Assembly (NCBI RefSeq): GCF_003996855.1
Contig: NZ_NRQY01000001.1
Span: 1,945,676 to 2,009,675 of the forward strand
DNA from: Morganella morganii
GTDB taxonomy: Bacteria; Pseudomonadota; Gammaproteobacteria; Enterobacterales; Enterobacteriaceae
Length of the DNA: 64,000 nucleotides
Reading direction: 5' to 3'
Of this stretch, positions 1-8,399 are shown piece after piece; positions within the stretch are counted from its first letter, which is position 1; each line of letters starts with the position of its first letter. The notes under the pieces were generated by a model. The model saw only the letters and a program-made list of their open reading frames with translations, was not told the DNA's origin and ran no database searches. Position numbers and translations under genes: made by a program.

Positions 1-2
1 AT

Positions 3-746
3 TACCCCCCAACCCTGCTGCTGATCGGTATTCTGATTGTCACCCGCATCCACCAGCTCGGTCTGAAAGGGCTGCTCAACAGTACGAACGTGGTCTGGGA
101 AGGGACTCTGGGTTTCCTTGGTCATATCACACTGAGTGATGCGCTGGTTGTCCGCCTGAGCAATGTGTTCGGCACACCGGCGGCGGCAGATTATAAAACC
201 CTGTATGTCCCGGCGCTGATCCCGTTCTTCCTGGTCGTGCTTATCGGTATTTTCCTGTTCCGCCTGAAACGGACACAGGTAAAAACCATGTTTGTGCAGA
301 CCGCACAGCAGACCAACAAACCGTTTATTGCCCTGTTCGGCGCACTGATTATGGTAAACCTGATGATGCAGGGCGGTGAAAATGCGCCGGTTTACATTAT
401 CGGCCGCTCACTGGCGGGAGCCACCGGCGAGAGCTGGATCTACTTCGCCTCTTACCTCGGCGCACTCGGCTCGTTCTTCTCCGGCTCCAATACAGTATCC
501 AACCTGACGTTCGGCGGTATCCAGCAGTCGATTGCGCAAACCACCGGGCTGAATGTCAATTTAACCCTCGCGCTCCAGTCTGTCGGCGGTGCGATGGGGA
601 ACATGGTGTGTCTGAATAATATTATCGCTGTCTGTACGATTCTCGGCATTACCAACGCCGAAGGGTCAATTATCAAAAAGACAGTGATTCCGATGTTTAT
701 CTACGGCGTGATTGCCGCCGTGATGGCACTGATACTGACCCTGTAA
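3..746 (+). CDS. lldP: L-lactate permease (LctP/LldP family), C-terminal part
   Basis: Seen: the reading frame is open from the left edge of the window, so the gene starts upstream and only about the last 247 residues are present. The protein is strongly hydrophobic, with several predicted membrane helices and glycine-rich loops; a conserved-looking stretch, GSFFSGSNTVSNLTFG, lies about 90 residues before the end. Known: the LctP family are proton-coupled lactate/glycolate importers of about 550 residues in the inner membrane. Context: lldD follows 46 bp downstream in the same direction, which fits a lactate uptake and oxidation operon. No lldR-type regulator is visible; it could lie upstream of the window. 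Glycolate permease is the main alternative; the lldD neighbour favours lactate. Confidence 0.9.
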   Translation, partial: YPPTLLLIGILIVTRIHQLGLKGLLNSTNVVWEGTLGFLGHITLSDALVVRLSNVFGTPAAADYKTLYVPALIPFFLVVLIGIFLFRLKRTQVKTMFVQTAQQTNKPFIALFGALIMVNLMMQGGENAPVYIIGRSLAGATGESWIYFASYLGALGSFFSGSNTVSNLTFGGIQQSIAQTTGLNVNLTLALQSVGGAMGNMVCLNNIIAVCTILGITNAEGSIIKKTVIPMFIYGVIAAVMALILTL

Positions 747-792
747 CCGGGCACAGTGCTGAGTTTGTTACACACATATACAGGTATTTAAG

Positions 793-1935
793 ATGATTAT
801 TTCCGCTTCAACAGACTACCGGGCGGCCGCTGAATCCAGACTGCCACCCTTCCTGTTTCACTATATTGACGGCGGGGCGTATGCCGAGCATACCCTGAAG
901 CGCAATACAGCGGATCTGGCGAATATCGCCCTGCGTCAGCGGGTGCTGCGCGATATGTCTTCTCTCAGTCTGGAAACAGAACTGTTCGGGGAAAAACTGG
1001 CGATGCCGGTTGCGCTGGCACCGGTCGGACTGACCGGGATGTACGCGCGGCGCGGTGAAGTGCAGGCGGTGAAAGCGGCAGCCAATAAAGGTGTTCCGTT
1101 TACCCTGTCCACCGTCTCCGTGTGCCCGATTGAGGAAGTCGCACCGGCGATTGAGCGCCCGATGTGGTTCCAGCTCTATGTACTGCGCGATCGCGGTTTT
1201 ATGAAAAATGCCCTGGAACGCGCCAAAGCCGCCGGGGTCAAAACGCTGGTCTTTACTGTCGACATGCCGGTGCCGGGAGCGCGTTACCGTGATGCCCATT
1301 CCGCGATGAGCGGCCCGAATGCCGCCATGCGCCGCGTATTACAGGCAATGGTTCATCCGCGCTGGGCGCTGGATGTCGGCGTGCTGGGCAAGCCGCATGA
1401 TCTGGGCAATATCTCGGTCTATCGCGGCGCGCCGACCAAACTGGAAGACTATATCGGCTGGCTGGGCGCGAACTTCGATCCGTCCATTTCCTGGAAAGAT
1501 CTGGAATGGATACGCGAGTTCTGGGAAGGCCCGATGATTATCAAAGGGATTCTGGACCCGGAAGATGCAAAAGATGCGGTACGCTTCGGTGCGGACGGTA
1601 TTGTGGTGTCAAACCACGGCGGCCGCCAGCTCGACGGCGTGCTCTCTACCGCCCGCGCCCTGCCTGCCATTGCCGATGCGGTGAAATCAGATATCACGAT
1701 TCTGAGTGATTCCGGTATCCGTAACGGCCTCGATGTGGTGCGGATGCTGGCGCTGGGGGCGGATTCTGTCCTGCTCGGCCGTGCCTTTGTTTACGCCCTG
1801 GCGGCACAGGGGCAGGCGGGGGTCGAAAACCTGCTTGATCTGATTGATAAAGAGATGCGTGTGGCAATGACCCTGACCGGTGCAAAAACCATCCGTGATA
1901 TCACCCGTGACTCGCTGGTGAATCTGCCCGGCTGA
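793..1935 (+). CDS. lldD: FMN-dependent L-lactate dehydrogenase LldD
   Basis: Oxidises L-lactate to pyruvate at the inner membrane and passes electrons to quinone. The 380-residue length is typical of the enterobacterial enzyme. The FMN-dependent alpha-hydroxyacid dehydrogenase signature with the catalytic His is visible as [10 protein letters not shown] near residue 273, followed by the phosphate-binding segment ([19 protein letters not shown]) near residue 305. An N-terminal FMN-contact motif ([11 protein letters not shown]) is near residue 22. The gene directly follows the lactate permease and ends at a good Rho-independent terminator, so it is the last gene of the operon. The frame is intact. 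Confidence 0.96.
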   Translation: MIISASTDYRAAAESRLPPFLFHYIDGGAYAEHTLKRNTADLANIALRQRVLRDMSSLSLETELFGEKLAMPVALAPVGLTGMYARRGEVQAVKAAANKGVPFTLSTVSVCPIEEVAPAIERPMWFQLYVLRDRGFMKNALERAKAAGVKTLVFTVDMPVPGARYRDAHSAMSGPNAAMRRVLQAMVHPRWALDVGVLGKPHDLGNISVYRGAPTKLEDYIGWLGANFDPSISWKDLEWIREFWEGPMIIKGILDPEDAKDAVRFGADGIVVSNHGGRQLDGVLSTARALPAIADAVKSDITILSDSGIRNGLDVVRMLALGADSVLLGRAFVYALAAQGQAGVENLLDLIDKEMRVAMTLTGAKTIRDITRDSLVNLPG

Positions 1936-1954
1936 TCCATTTCTACTTTTCTGC

Positions 1955-1985
1955 AAAAGCCACTCCCCGGAGTGGCTTTTTTGTT
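1955..1985 (+). terminator. Rho-independent terminator after lldD
   Basis: A G+C-rich stem (AAAAGCCACTCC paired with GGAGTGGCTTTT) with a very short loop is followed by a T-run. It lies 20 bp after the lldD stop codon. Confidence 0.9.
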
Positions 1986-2290
1986 TTGTGTGGTTTTTCT
2001 GTGTAATTAGCACTGTTAATTATGATCAAACTCACACAAAACAACATAAATCAAAATAATTAGCTAATAATTAAACAGCATTAAATAAAACAAAATCGTG
2101 AGATTTTTAGTTAATCACACTAACAAATACACATAATCACGCTATTTTCCCAAAATTGAATCAATTCAGTGATTATTTCATAAACAATGCATCTTATTTT
2201 GATGTGTTGATTTACGTTGTTATACAAAGCAATATCAACAAAAAACAACAATAAGTCGTTACTTACCCTGAACCCTCCTGAGGTCCGATT
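1986..2290 (+). promoter_or_regulatory. AT-rich promoter region of the sugar-type operon, with a CRP-like site
   Basis: About 300 bp without a gene and much more AT-rich than the flanks. At 2021-2036 the sequence TATGATCAAACTCACA matches the CRP pattern TGTGA-N6-TCACA with one mismatch. A purine-poor, repeat-like CAACAAAAAACAACAATAA stretch lies near 2237-2255. An AGGTCCGATT segment precedes the ATG at 2291. The site is inferred from the pattern only; the promoter -10/-35 boxes are not clear to me. Confidence 0.5.
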
Positions 2291-3865
2291 ATGAAAAAAA
2301 TTGTCATACTGGGCAGTAGTGGCGGGAACCTGTACAACCTCGGTGGTGCAGATCCTGAAAAACTTCTGAGCGAAATCTACACACAATGTCAGTCTGCCGG
2401 TGTTTCTGTTGCCGCAGTTCAGTTTATTGCAGCGCAGGCATCGATGGATGTTGCTAAACCCTCTACCGCCGCCGCGGTGTATACCCTGACAGATTCAGAT
2501 GCTGTACCTGCGGTCACATTTTCCGGCACACTCGCGGAAGTGAATGATGCCGTTCGCGGCAGTGATGAACAGATTGCCCGGCTGATAGAACAGGGCGATA
2601 TCGACGGCGTCATTGTTATGAGCGGTGATCCGCACAACGCTAACCGTCTCGCACTTCAGGCGGCAGCAGAAAAGAAAGTCCCTATCGCCGGTACCGGCGG
2701 CACCTCGATGGCCCATATCGCCGCCGCCGGTGCCAATGTGATTGCCACTTCCGGCACAACCGGTACCACCAGCAGAACCAGGGCGATCTCGTTTATCTCC
2801 TCTCTGTGCAAACACTGGGGCATGAAATTCCGTCCGGTACTGGGCAGTGCAGGCAGCACCGGCGGGCCGTCCGATAAGAGCCTGCTTAAGCGGATGAATA
2901 TCCGCGGCATTATGATCCCCGCCCTGCCCGGCTTTATTGCCATGGCGATTGTGCTGGCGCTGAGTCACATTCCGGGGCTGGAAAGCCTGGATGCCATTTT
3001 CCAGCTGCTGCTCAAAGGGCTGCCGGTGATTGTGGCGGTGATTGCCGCCAAACAGGTTTCCGAACTGGATGAAGTCTCTATTGTCTCCGGAGTTGTCGCC
3101 GGGGTGCTCTCTGTCGAGGGCGGGCTGATTGGCGGGATCGCAGGCGGGATCATGGCAGGTATTTTTGTCCGCTATCTGTTTGCCCTGTGTATCAGCTGGA
3201 AGTTCCCGATGACCACCGTCAACATTGTGGCGGGCGGGATTTCCGGTCTGGCCGCTGGTCTTATCATGTTCTACTTCCTCAGCCCGCTGGCACTGCTGGC
3301 CGGTAACTACATAAAACTGGCGCTGGAAAGCACCCTCGCCTTCAGCCCGGTTCTGGCGGGACTGCTGGCCGGTCTGGTTATCTGGCCTGCAATTCTCGGC
3401 GGTGTGTATCACGCAGTGATCCTGCCGCTGGTGCTGCTTGAGATGGAGAAAACCGGTGTCAGCTTCCTCGGCGCGGTGGATATGGTCGGGCTGGTGATGG
3501 TGGCAGCCGGTATTAACCTGGCAAACGTCATTGCCCCGCGTGAACGCAGTGAAGCTGCTGTCGCCGCACCGGGACTGCTTATCAATCTGGGATTCGGCAC
3601 CTTTGTGGAATCGGCGTATCCCTTCATGTTTGCCAACAAAATCGTTTTCGGCGGCGCCATTCTTTCCGCCGGGATCGGCGGCATGATGCTCGGTATGTTT
3701 AATGTCAAAGGGGTGGCGTATGTGCCGGCATTTGCCTCCCCGTTCTTATCCAATAATGCACTGTACATGGCGCTGACCATGACTGTGATCCTGATTTTAA
3801 CCTGCACCATTACTGTCATCGCCAACCGTTTCAGTGCCGTGACAACCGCGAAAGCTGCGGGCTGA
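2291..3865 (+). CDS. PTS EIIC-like transporter with an N-terminal soluble domain
   Basis: Seen: two parts. Residues 1-200 are soluble and glycine/serine-rich, opening with a Rossmann-like strand and loop (KKIVILGSSGGN) and containing GTGGTSMAHIAAAG and ATSGTTGTT loops. Residues 205-515 are a polytopic membrane domain with about nine hydrophobic segments, resembling sugar-phosphotransferase EIIC proteins. No EIIB phospho-cysteine motif and no EIIA histidine domain is evident, and none is encoded next to it. Context: first gene of an operon with a TIM-barrel enzyme, a HAD phosphatase and a DeoR-type regulator, so uptake of a sugar or sugar acid is likely. The substrate and the role of the N-terminal domain are unknown. 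It may be a PTS permease borrowing general components or a non-PTS transporter. Confidence 0.7.
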   Translation: MKKIVILGSSGGNLYNLGGADPEKLLSEIYTQCQSAGVSVAAVQFIAAQASMDVAKPSTAAAVYTLTDSDAVPAVTFSGTLAEVNDAVRGSDEQIARLIEQGDIDGVIVMSGDPHNANRLALQAAAEKKVPIAGTGGTSMAHIAAAGANVIATSGTTGTTSRTRAISFISSLCKHWGMKFRPVLGSAGSTGGPSDKSLLKRMNIRGIMIPALPGFIAMAIVLALSHIPGLESLDAIFQLLLKGLPVIVAVIAAKQVSELDEVSIVSGVVAGVLSVEGGLIGGIAGGIMAGIFVRYLFALCISWKFPMTTVNIVAGGISGLAAGLIMFYFLSPLALLAGNYIKLALESTLAFSPVLAGLLAGLVIWPAILGGVYHAVILPLVLLEMEKTGVSFLGAVDMVGLVMVAAGINLANVIAPRERSEAAVAAPGLLINLGFGTFVESAYPFMFANKIVFGGAILSAGIGGMMLGMFNVKGVAYVPAFASPFLSNNALYMALTMTVILILTCTITVIANRFSAVTTAKAAG

Positions 3866-3892
3866 TGCAAAGACAACACAGCAAATAATAAG

Positions 3893-3908
3893 TGTGAAAA
3901 ATATCACA
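3893..3908 (+). promoter_or_regulatory. Perfect CRP-site match inside the operon
   Basis: TGTGAAAAATATCACA fits TGTGA-N6-TCACA exactly. It sits 28 bp after the transporter stop and 80 bp before the next gene, which suggests a second, cAMP-CRP-controlled promoter serving the downstream enzymes. Binding is inferred from sequence only. Confidence 0.65.
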
Positions 3909-3932
3909 CGCCAACACCAGGGCTTTATAAAA

Positions 3933-3952
3933 ACGGCACCTCCGGGTGCCGT
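3933..3952 (+). other. Intercistronic hairpin with TCCG loop
   Basis: ACGGCACC and GGTGCCGT form a perfect 8-bp stem around a TCCG tetraloop. No T-run follows (CATACAAAAAC), so it is unlikely to be a strong intrinsic terminator. It may stabilise or protect the upstream mRNA or weaken read-through between the transporter and the enzyme genes. Confidence 0.6.
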
Positions 3953-3987
3953 CATACAAAAACACAAAAAAGTAATAAGAGGTTGAT

Positions 3988-4830
3988 ATGTTTATAGGTG
4001 ATATGAATAAAAAACGTGAACAGGCGATGGCGAAAGTCAGAAATGCGATTGCGCTGCACAACGGGCAGACGCTGCTCAGCACAGGTATCACCGGTGATGA
4101 CGCGCGACTGGCGAAAGCCGTCTGTGATGCAGGAGTCAAAATGCTGGAGCCGAACCATCCGGCGCTGGCGCTGGCACGCGGACACAGAGGTGTGAATAAT
4201 ATGCACGCTGCCGAGCAAATCCGTCATGAGATCTCCACCGCGCAAATGGCAGAAGCCGTTAACGGTATCCGTAATGTAATCCCGGATGATGTCTTTATTA
4301 CCGTCGGTATTGCCGGAGGGTTCACCGAAACCATCCCGGTGCCGGTGACAGAAGAGGATATTTTACAGATTGCCCGCGCCGGTGCGGACGGCCTGCACAC
4401 CCATAAATCCACCTTTGAAGATCTGGCAGACATTGTCAATCTCGCACACCGCTTCGGTCTGACCGTGGATGCTTACATCGGGCACCCTGACGATCTGCAC
4501 ACCTTTGGTATCCCGGCGGAAACCCCGGAAGAGGTCGCGGAAGTGGCGAAGAAAATGGAAGACATCGGCGTGGATATGATCGGCCTGATGACCGGTATGA
4601 GCTACGAAGGTGTGGCTGCCGGTGAAATTCCGGATCAGATTAAAGCCCGTCTGAAAGCGCTGACAGGTGCAGTCAGTGTTCCGACACTGGCAGAAGGCGG
4701 TATTAACGTCGCCAATGCCAAAGCATTTAAAGAAACCGGAGTGAATATTTTGGTGGTCGGCACCGCGATTGATAACGTGGTGTGTCAGGCAGCCGCGCAG
4801 GTCACTCAATCCTTTATTCATCACAACTGA
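3988..4830 (+). CDS. TIM-barrel enzyme, HisA/HisF or phosphosugar-aldolase/epimerase type
   Basis: Seen: 280 residues with the alternation expected of a (beta/alpha)8 barrel. The C-terminal phosphate-binding signature is clear: PTLAEGGIN near residue 231 followed by GVNILVVGTAID near residue 252, as in ribulose-phosphate-binding barrels. The start at 3988 follows AAGAGG at suitable spacing; an in-frame ATG at 4003 is an alternative. Context: between a sugar-type transporter and a HAD phosphatase, so it probably acts on a phosphorylated intermediate of the imported compound. Related proteins are sometimes labelled histidine biosynthesis proteins, but the neighbourhood argues against a histidine role. 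The reaction is unknown. Confidence 0.7.
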   Translation: MFIGDMNKKREQAMAKVRNAIALHNGQTLLSTGITGDDARLAKAVCDAGVKMLEPNHPALALARGHRGVNNMHAAEQIRHEISTAQMAEAVNGIRNVIPDDVFITVGIAGGFTETIPVPVTEEDILQIARAGADGLHTHKSTFEDLADIVNLAHRFGLTVDAYIGHPDDLHTFGIPAETPEEVAEVAKKMEDIGVDMIGLMTGMSYEGVAAGEIPDQIKARLKALTGAVSVPTLAEGGINVANAKAFKETGVNILVVGTAIDNVVCQAAAQVTQSFIHHN

Positions 4831-4873
4831 TTGGTATTCCCATGCGGGGGCACTGCTCCCGCTGAGGCTTTTT

Positions 4874-5683
4874 ATGACCACACTGGCTATCGATCTCGAC
4901 GGCACCCTGCTGCACCCGGATAATATGATTTCAGAGGCTAACCGCCGGGCACTGCTGGCTCTGCCGCCGGAAACGGATATTGTGATCTGCTCTGCCCGCC
5001 CGCTGCGGGCAATTCTGTCTCTGATGAACAGTGCCGGACTGCTTCCGGTACTCCAGGCTATCGGTGCCTGTAACGGCGCGGTGATTTATGACTGCTGCAC
5101 GCAAGCCGTTCTGAGCCGGACAACCCTGTCTCAGGCGGTGTTATCTGCACTGCAAAGCCTTCTCACCACCGGCTGGCATGCCTTCGGTGAAGATGCCCTG
5201 TTCTGCCCGCCCGGAGAAATATCAGAATACACAATTCATGAGGCGGAATTATTCAGCCTGCCAATACAAACGCTGGCAGCGGATGAGATCCTCCGCCGGA
5301 CAGATATCATTAAAATCACTCTGTGCGGAAAAGCGGACATTCTGCACCACCGGGCAGAAATCCTTCGTCCGCAGTTACCGGCGGATATCAGTGCTTTCTT
5401 TACTGATCAGCACTATTTTGAACTGGTGCCGGCATCTGTCAGTAAAGGAAGTACCCTGCATATACTGGCGGAGCGCGGTATTCTCCGGCCCAGAACTATT
5501 ATGGCAATCGGGGATCAGGAAAATGATCTTTCCTTATTTGCCGCAGCGGATATCCGTGTGGCAATGGGCAATGCTGTACCGGCACTAAAGCAGGCCGCCG
5601 GGTATATTACGGCTGACTGCCGGAAGGATGGTGTCGCTGCCGCACTTCAGCATTATATGACGGCATTCCGCAACGGCGCATAA
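4874..5683 (+). CDS. HAD-superfamily phosphatase, Cof type
   Basis: Predicted sugar-phosphate or related phosphatase of the cytosol. HAD motif I is at the N-terminus (AIDLDGTLL, nucleophile Asp about residue 7). Motif II is seen in IVICSAR near residue 36, and the motif III/IV region is near residue 213 ([12 protein letters not shown]), the usual arrangement for Cof/YbhA-type HADs of about 270 residues. The start at 4874 is chosen because it is preceded by a GAGG ribosome site and begins right at motif I; upstream in-frame codons run into the previous gene. It is the third gene of the operon; the substrate is not known. Confidence 0.85.
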   Translation: MTTLAIDLDGTLLHPDNMISEANRRALLALPPETDIVICSARPLRAILSLMNSAGLLPVLQAIGACNGAVIYDCCTQAVLSRTTLSQAVLSALQSLLTTGWHAFGEDALFCPPGEISEYTIHEAELFSLPIQTLAADEILRRTDIIKITLCGKADILHHRAEILRPQLPADISAFFTDQHYFELVPASVSKGSTLHILAERGILRPRTIMAIGDQENDLSLFAAADIRVAMGNAVPALKQAAGYITADCRKDGVAAALQHYMTAFRNGA

Positions 5684-5726
5684 TGCGCTAATATTGTTCA
5701 TGTTTACGAGTGTGATGAGAACGGTC

Positions 5727-6482
5727 ATGAATCCGATAAAAAGAAAGGAATACATTCTCGATCTGCTGAATCAGAAAGGGGAAGTCAGTGTGCAGGATCT
5801 TACTGATACGCTGAATGTCACCTCTGAGACGATCCGCCGCGACCTCTCCATTCTGGAGAAAGAAGGCGAGATCATCAAAATTCACGGCGGGGCGATGAAG
5901 AAAAAGAGTGTCAGTGAAGGCAGTTTTGAACAGCGGCTGGAGCTGAACCGCGAGGAAAAAATGACTCTCGCACGCTATGCCGCCGGACTGATTTCCGAGC
6001 ACGACACACTGTATATCGACTCCTGTTCAACAACCCTGCTGTTTTCCGCGCAGTTACCGGCGATTGCATTTACCGTTTTCACCAATTCCGCCCTTATCGC
6101 GGATAAAATCGCCTCGCAGAACCCGCTGGCAAAAGTGTATGTGCTGGGCGGCGAATACAGCCATGAATTCCGTGCCAATCTCGGCGCGAAAACCCTGCAT
6201 GAAATTGATCATATTTATGCAGACTTTGCGTTTGTCGGCGCAGGCGGCGTACGCGATGAAGGCATTCTGGTCAAAAGTGTTGAAGAAGGCATGATTGCAC
6301 GGAAAATGCTGGAAAAAAGTAAGCAGAAAATTATTCTGGCCGACTCCAGCAAATTCGGCCAGCAGGGGATTTTAAAAATCGCGGAAATTGCCGTTATCGA
6401 CAAAATTATCTGTGACGATAAATGGCAGAAAGCACACGAATTTCGCGAAAGATATCCGGAAAAAGTCGTTATTGTTCCCTAA
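5727..6482 (+). CDS. DeoR-family transcriptional regulator
   Basis: Probable local regulator of the operon it closes. The N-terminal DeoR-type winged helix-turn-helix is visible at residues 1-55 ([20 protein letters not shown], then [16 protein letters not shown]), followed by a DeoR C-terminal sensor domain with the VFTNS and GGEYSHEF segments, as in regulators that bind sugar phosphates. The start at 5727 gives the canonical family N-terminus; in-frame ATGs at 5694 and 5715 are possible. It lies only 43 bp after the HAD gene, and the stop is 2 bp from the convergent DUF421 gene, so no terminator separates the two. Confidence 0.88.
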   Translation: MNPIKRKEYILDLLNQKGEVSVQDLTDTLNVTSETIRRDLSILEKEGEIIKIHGGAMKKKSVSEGSFEQRLELNREEKMTLARYAAGLISEHDTLYIDSCSTTLLFSAQLPAIAFTVFTNSALIADKIASQNPLAKVYVLGGEYSHEFRANLGAKTLHEIDHIYADFAFVGAGGVRDEGILVKSVEEGMIARKMLEKSKQKIILADSSKFGQQGILKIAEIAVIDKIICDDKWQKAHEFRERYPEKVVIVP

Positions 6483-6484
6483 CT

Positions 6485-7162
6485 TTACGGCTGTGACGGT
6501 TCGCTGTGATGGCAGCTCATCTTCCCGTCTTTCATCACCACATTAAGACTGCCGTCATAAAACTCCGCCAGAAAAACGGTGTCAGGGTCATCAACGCCCT
6601 GCTGTTTCAGGCGGTCTGACAGCCATTCCTCATCGCGACCAATCTGCTCCAGCTCATGTTTGCGCGGCACGCCGTCTTTCATCACAATGACAGACGGCAT
6701 CTGTGACTGGTCACAAATCACCGTCAGCTGGCCGTCCGGCTCGATCTGCGCATAGTACACATCACGGAATGAATAGATCCCCTGCGCATGCATGCGGGAG
6801 GTGATATTCAGAATATCGATTTTATTCCGCTTCTCATGAATACTGTCCATGATAAACGCCCCGTTCTTAATAATGGGGATCGGGTTACCGATAGTTACCG
6901 CCCGCAGAACATTGATATGTTTACTGACCCAATTGATTATGCTGATAAAACTCACACCCATCAGCAGTATAATAATATATTGCGTCAGCGGAATAGTATC
7001 ACTGTAAATAACCCCGCCGATGATGCCGCCCAGCACAAAGTTTCCGATAAAATCAACCGGTGTCATTTGTGACAATTGCGTTTTACCGGAGATATTCATG
7101 TGCGTTAACACAATAACGAAGCCGATGATAAATTTGACGATAACCAGCAGATAATATGTCAT
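6485..7162 (-). CDS. DUF421 (YetF/YcaP-type) membrane protein
   Basis: Seen: 225 residues with three N-terminal membrane helices (about residues 5-22, 38-55 and 60-78), then a soluble alpha/beta region including the typical IGNPIPIIKNG segment near residue 91 and a second DUF421 half beginning near RDVYYAQIEPDG. Known: DUF421 proteins are inner-membrane proteins of unclear biochemical role; YetF-like proteins are linked to spore germination and stress in Gram-positives. A 20-residue hydrophilic C-terminal tail contains HH-rich sequence. It stands alone and converges with the DeoR gene. Confidence 0.85.
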   Translation of the reverse strand: MTYYLLVIVKFIIGFVIVLTHMNISGKTQLSQMTPVDFIGNFVLGGIIGGVIYSDTIPLTQYIIILLMGVSFISIINWVSKHINVLRAVTIGNPIPIIKNGAFIMDSIHEKRNKIDILNITSRMHAQGIYSFRDVYYAQIEPDGQLTVICDQSQMPSVIVMKDGVPRKHELEQIGRDEEWLSDRLKQQGVDDPDTVFLAEFYDGSLNVVMKDGKMSCHHSEPSQP

Positions 7163-7462
7163 GGTATTTCCTTACACAGACAACTAACGATAACCAACTG
7201 AAATTAATCATATTATTACGCAGTGCTTATAAGACTACATTCTGTATTGATATTACCGGATATTTTTATACAACGGGGTATTATTTTATGACGTTACCGA
7301 TAATTTATCCTCAGCACTATACAACCGGCTATTCATTTTCTATGCTGAAAGGGATAACCCTGACAAAACATTATATCTGTCAGCAGACTGCCTGATTTTA
7401 TTATATAATCAATAATCGCGGACATAATGTTATCCGGTTATATTACTGAAGAGGAATTAATC
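7163..7462. other. Intergenic region with no recognised gene
   Basis: An AT-rich 300-bp stretch between divergently placed genes. A 79-codon open frame on the + strand (7156-7395) has an unconvincing composition, overlaps the start of the DUF421 gene and lacks a ribosome site. The region probably holds the promoters of the DUF421 gene and of the lipoprotein gene. I see no clear operator. Confidence 0.5.
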
Positions 7463-7972
7463 ATGAAGAAAGCATTATTAAGTTCACTCATCCTTGCGGG
7501 GGTATTTGCACTGGCCACCGGGTGTGACGACAGCAGCAAAACCGATCCTGCCGCGCAGAAAGCGCAGGAAGGTGCCGCGCAGATGAAAGAAGCCGCTGAA
7601 CTGAAAGCGGATGAATTAAAGCAGGATGCCAAAGACGCTGCGGATAAAACAGAACAGAAAGCCGCTAAACTGAAACAGAATGCGACAGAAGCCGCCGGTG
7701 ATGCAAAAGAAAAAGCCGGTGCGGTGATGGCTGATGCAAAAGAGAAAGCCACCGAAATCCGTGATAATGCCGATGCCAAAGCGGATGAACTGAAAAAAGA
7801 AGCTGATGCCCTGCTGGCAGACGCCAAAGATAAAGGCGAAGACGCCAAAAAAGCCGCGGAAGAAAAAGCCGCAGAGCTGAAACAGAAAGCGGATGAGGCC
7901 AAAGCCGCCGCTGATAAAAAAATTGATGAGCTGAAACAGGATGTCTCAGGAAAATCCGGGGATGCTCAGTAA
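7463..7972 (+). CDS. Lys/Ala-rich coiled-coil lipoprotein, LEA-like repeats
   Basis: Seen: a lipoprotein signal peptide of about 21 residues ending in ATGC (lipidated Cys), followed by about 145 residues made almost only of A, K, D, E and Q in repeated units such as KADELK(Q/K)(D/E)A and AKEKA. This gives a long amphipathic helix or coiled coil reminiscent of LEA proteins. The ATG at 7463 follows GAGGAATTAATC, a good ribosome site; an upstream in-frame ATG would spoil the signal peptide. Likely a periplasm-facing lipoprotein of envelope or osmotic stress. No enzymatic domain; function unknown. It stands alone with its own terminator. Confidence 0.8.
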   Translation: MKKALLSSLILAGVFALATGCDDSSKTDPAAQKAQEGAAQMKEAAELKADELKQDAKDAADKTEQKAAKLKQNATEAAGDAKEKAGAVMADAKEKATEIRDNADAKADELKKEADALLADAKDKGEDAKKAAEEKAAELKQKADEAKAAADKKIDELKQDVSGKSGDAQ

Positions 7973-8017
7973 AACCTGAGCAGGTAATATCCCGTATCAA
8001 TCCGTAAAACAGCTGTC

Positions 8018-8050
8018 AGCCGGAAACAATCCATGTTTCCGGCTTTTTTA
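8018..8050 (+). terminator. Rho-independent terminator after the lipoprotein gene
   Basis: An 11-bp stem (AGCCGGAAACA with TGTTTCCGGCT) followed by T6, about 45 bp past the stop codon. Confidence 0.9.
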
Positions 8051-8145
8051 TTGTATTTTTTCAGTCACTTTACGGACTACGGTAAAGAAAATTCACAGAT
8101 AAAAATACCTCTGTTTTCCGCAAAAACCCCCATGACTTGCCGCAG

Positions 8146-8168
8146 AGTGACATTTTTGGCACTATAAT
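8146..8168 (+). promoter_or_regulatory. Possible operator and -10 box upstream of the betT remnant
   Basis: An imperfect palindrome, AGTGACATTTTTGGCACT (8146-8163), abuts a consensus TATAAT (8163-8168). A regulator bound here would block a promoter. The only downstream gene is the defective betT, whose start is about 230 bp away. No good -35 box at 17 bp is seen. The 8050-8399 stretch otherwise holds nothing I recognise. Confidence 0.35.
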
Positions 8169-8399
8169 CCTCTTTTTTTCACCAACCGGGGGAATAAAAT
8201 CTAAAATCACTGTTTTTTTCCCGCAGGTTTATCCTGTATTCACCTCCGTTTTTCTGATCTCCCGCTGACTATTCTGCCGGGGTTTCTATTTTACCGCTAC
8301 GCAGCCGCGTACCGTTTTCAGAAGGAAAATCTGACGCTTTGATGCAGTACTCCCCTTTTTACTGCCGGCGTTATCTGCAACTGATAAAAGGAATAATTC

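Noticed and set aside
2495..3412. A 305-codon open frame opposite the EIIC-like transporter gene
   Set aside because: Antisense shadow; the forward frame has a clear membrane protein with good operon context.
7156..7395. A 79-codon open frame between the DUF421 gene and the lipoprotein gene
   Set aside because: No ribosome site, aromatic-rich unlikely composition, and overlap with the DUF421 start codon.
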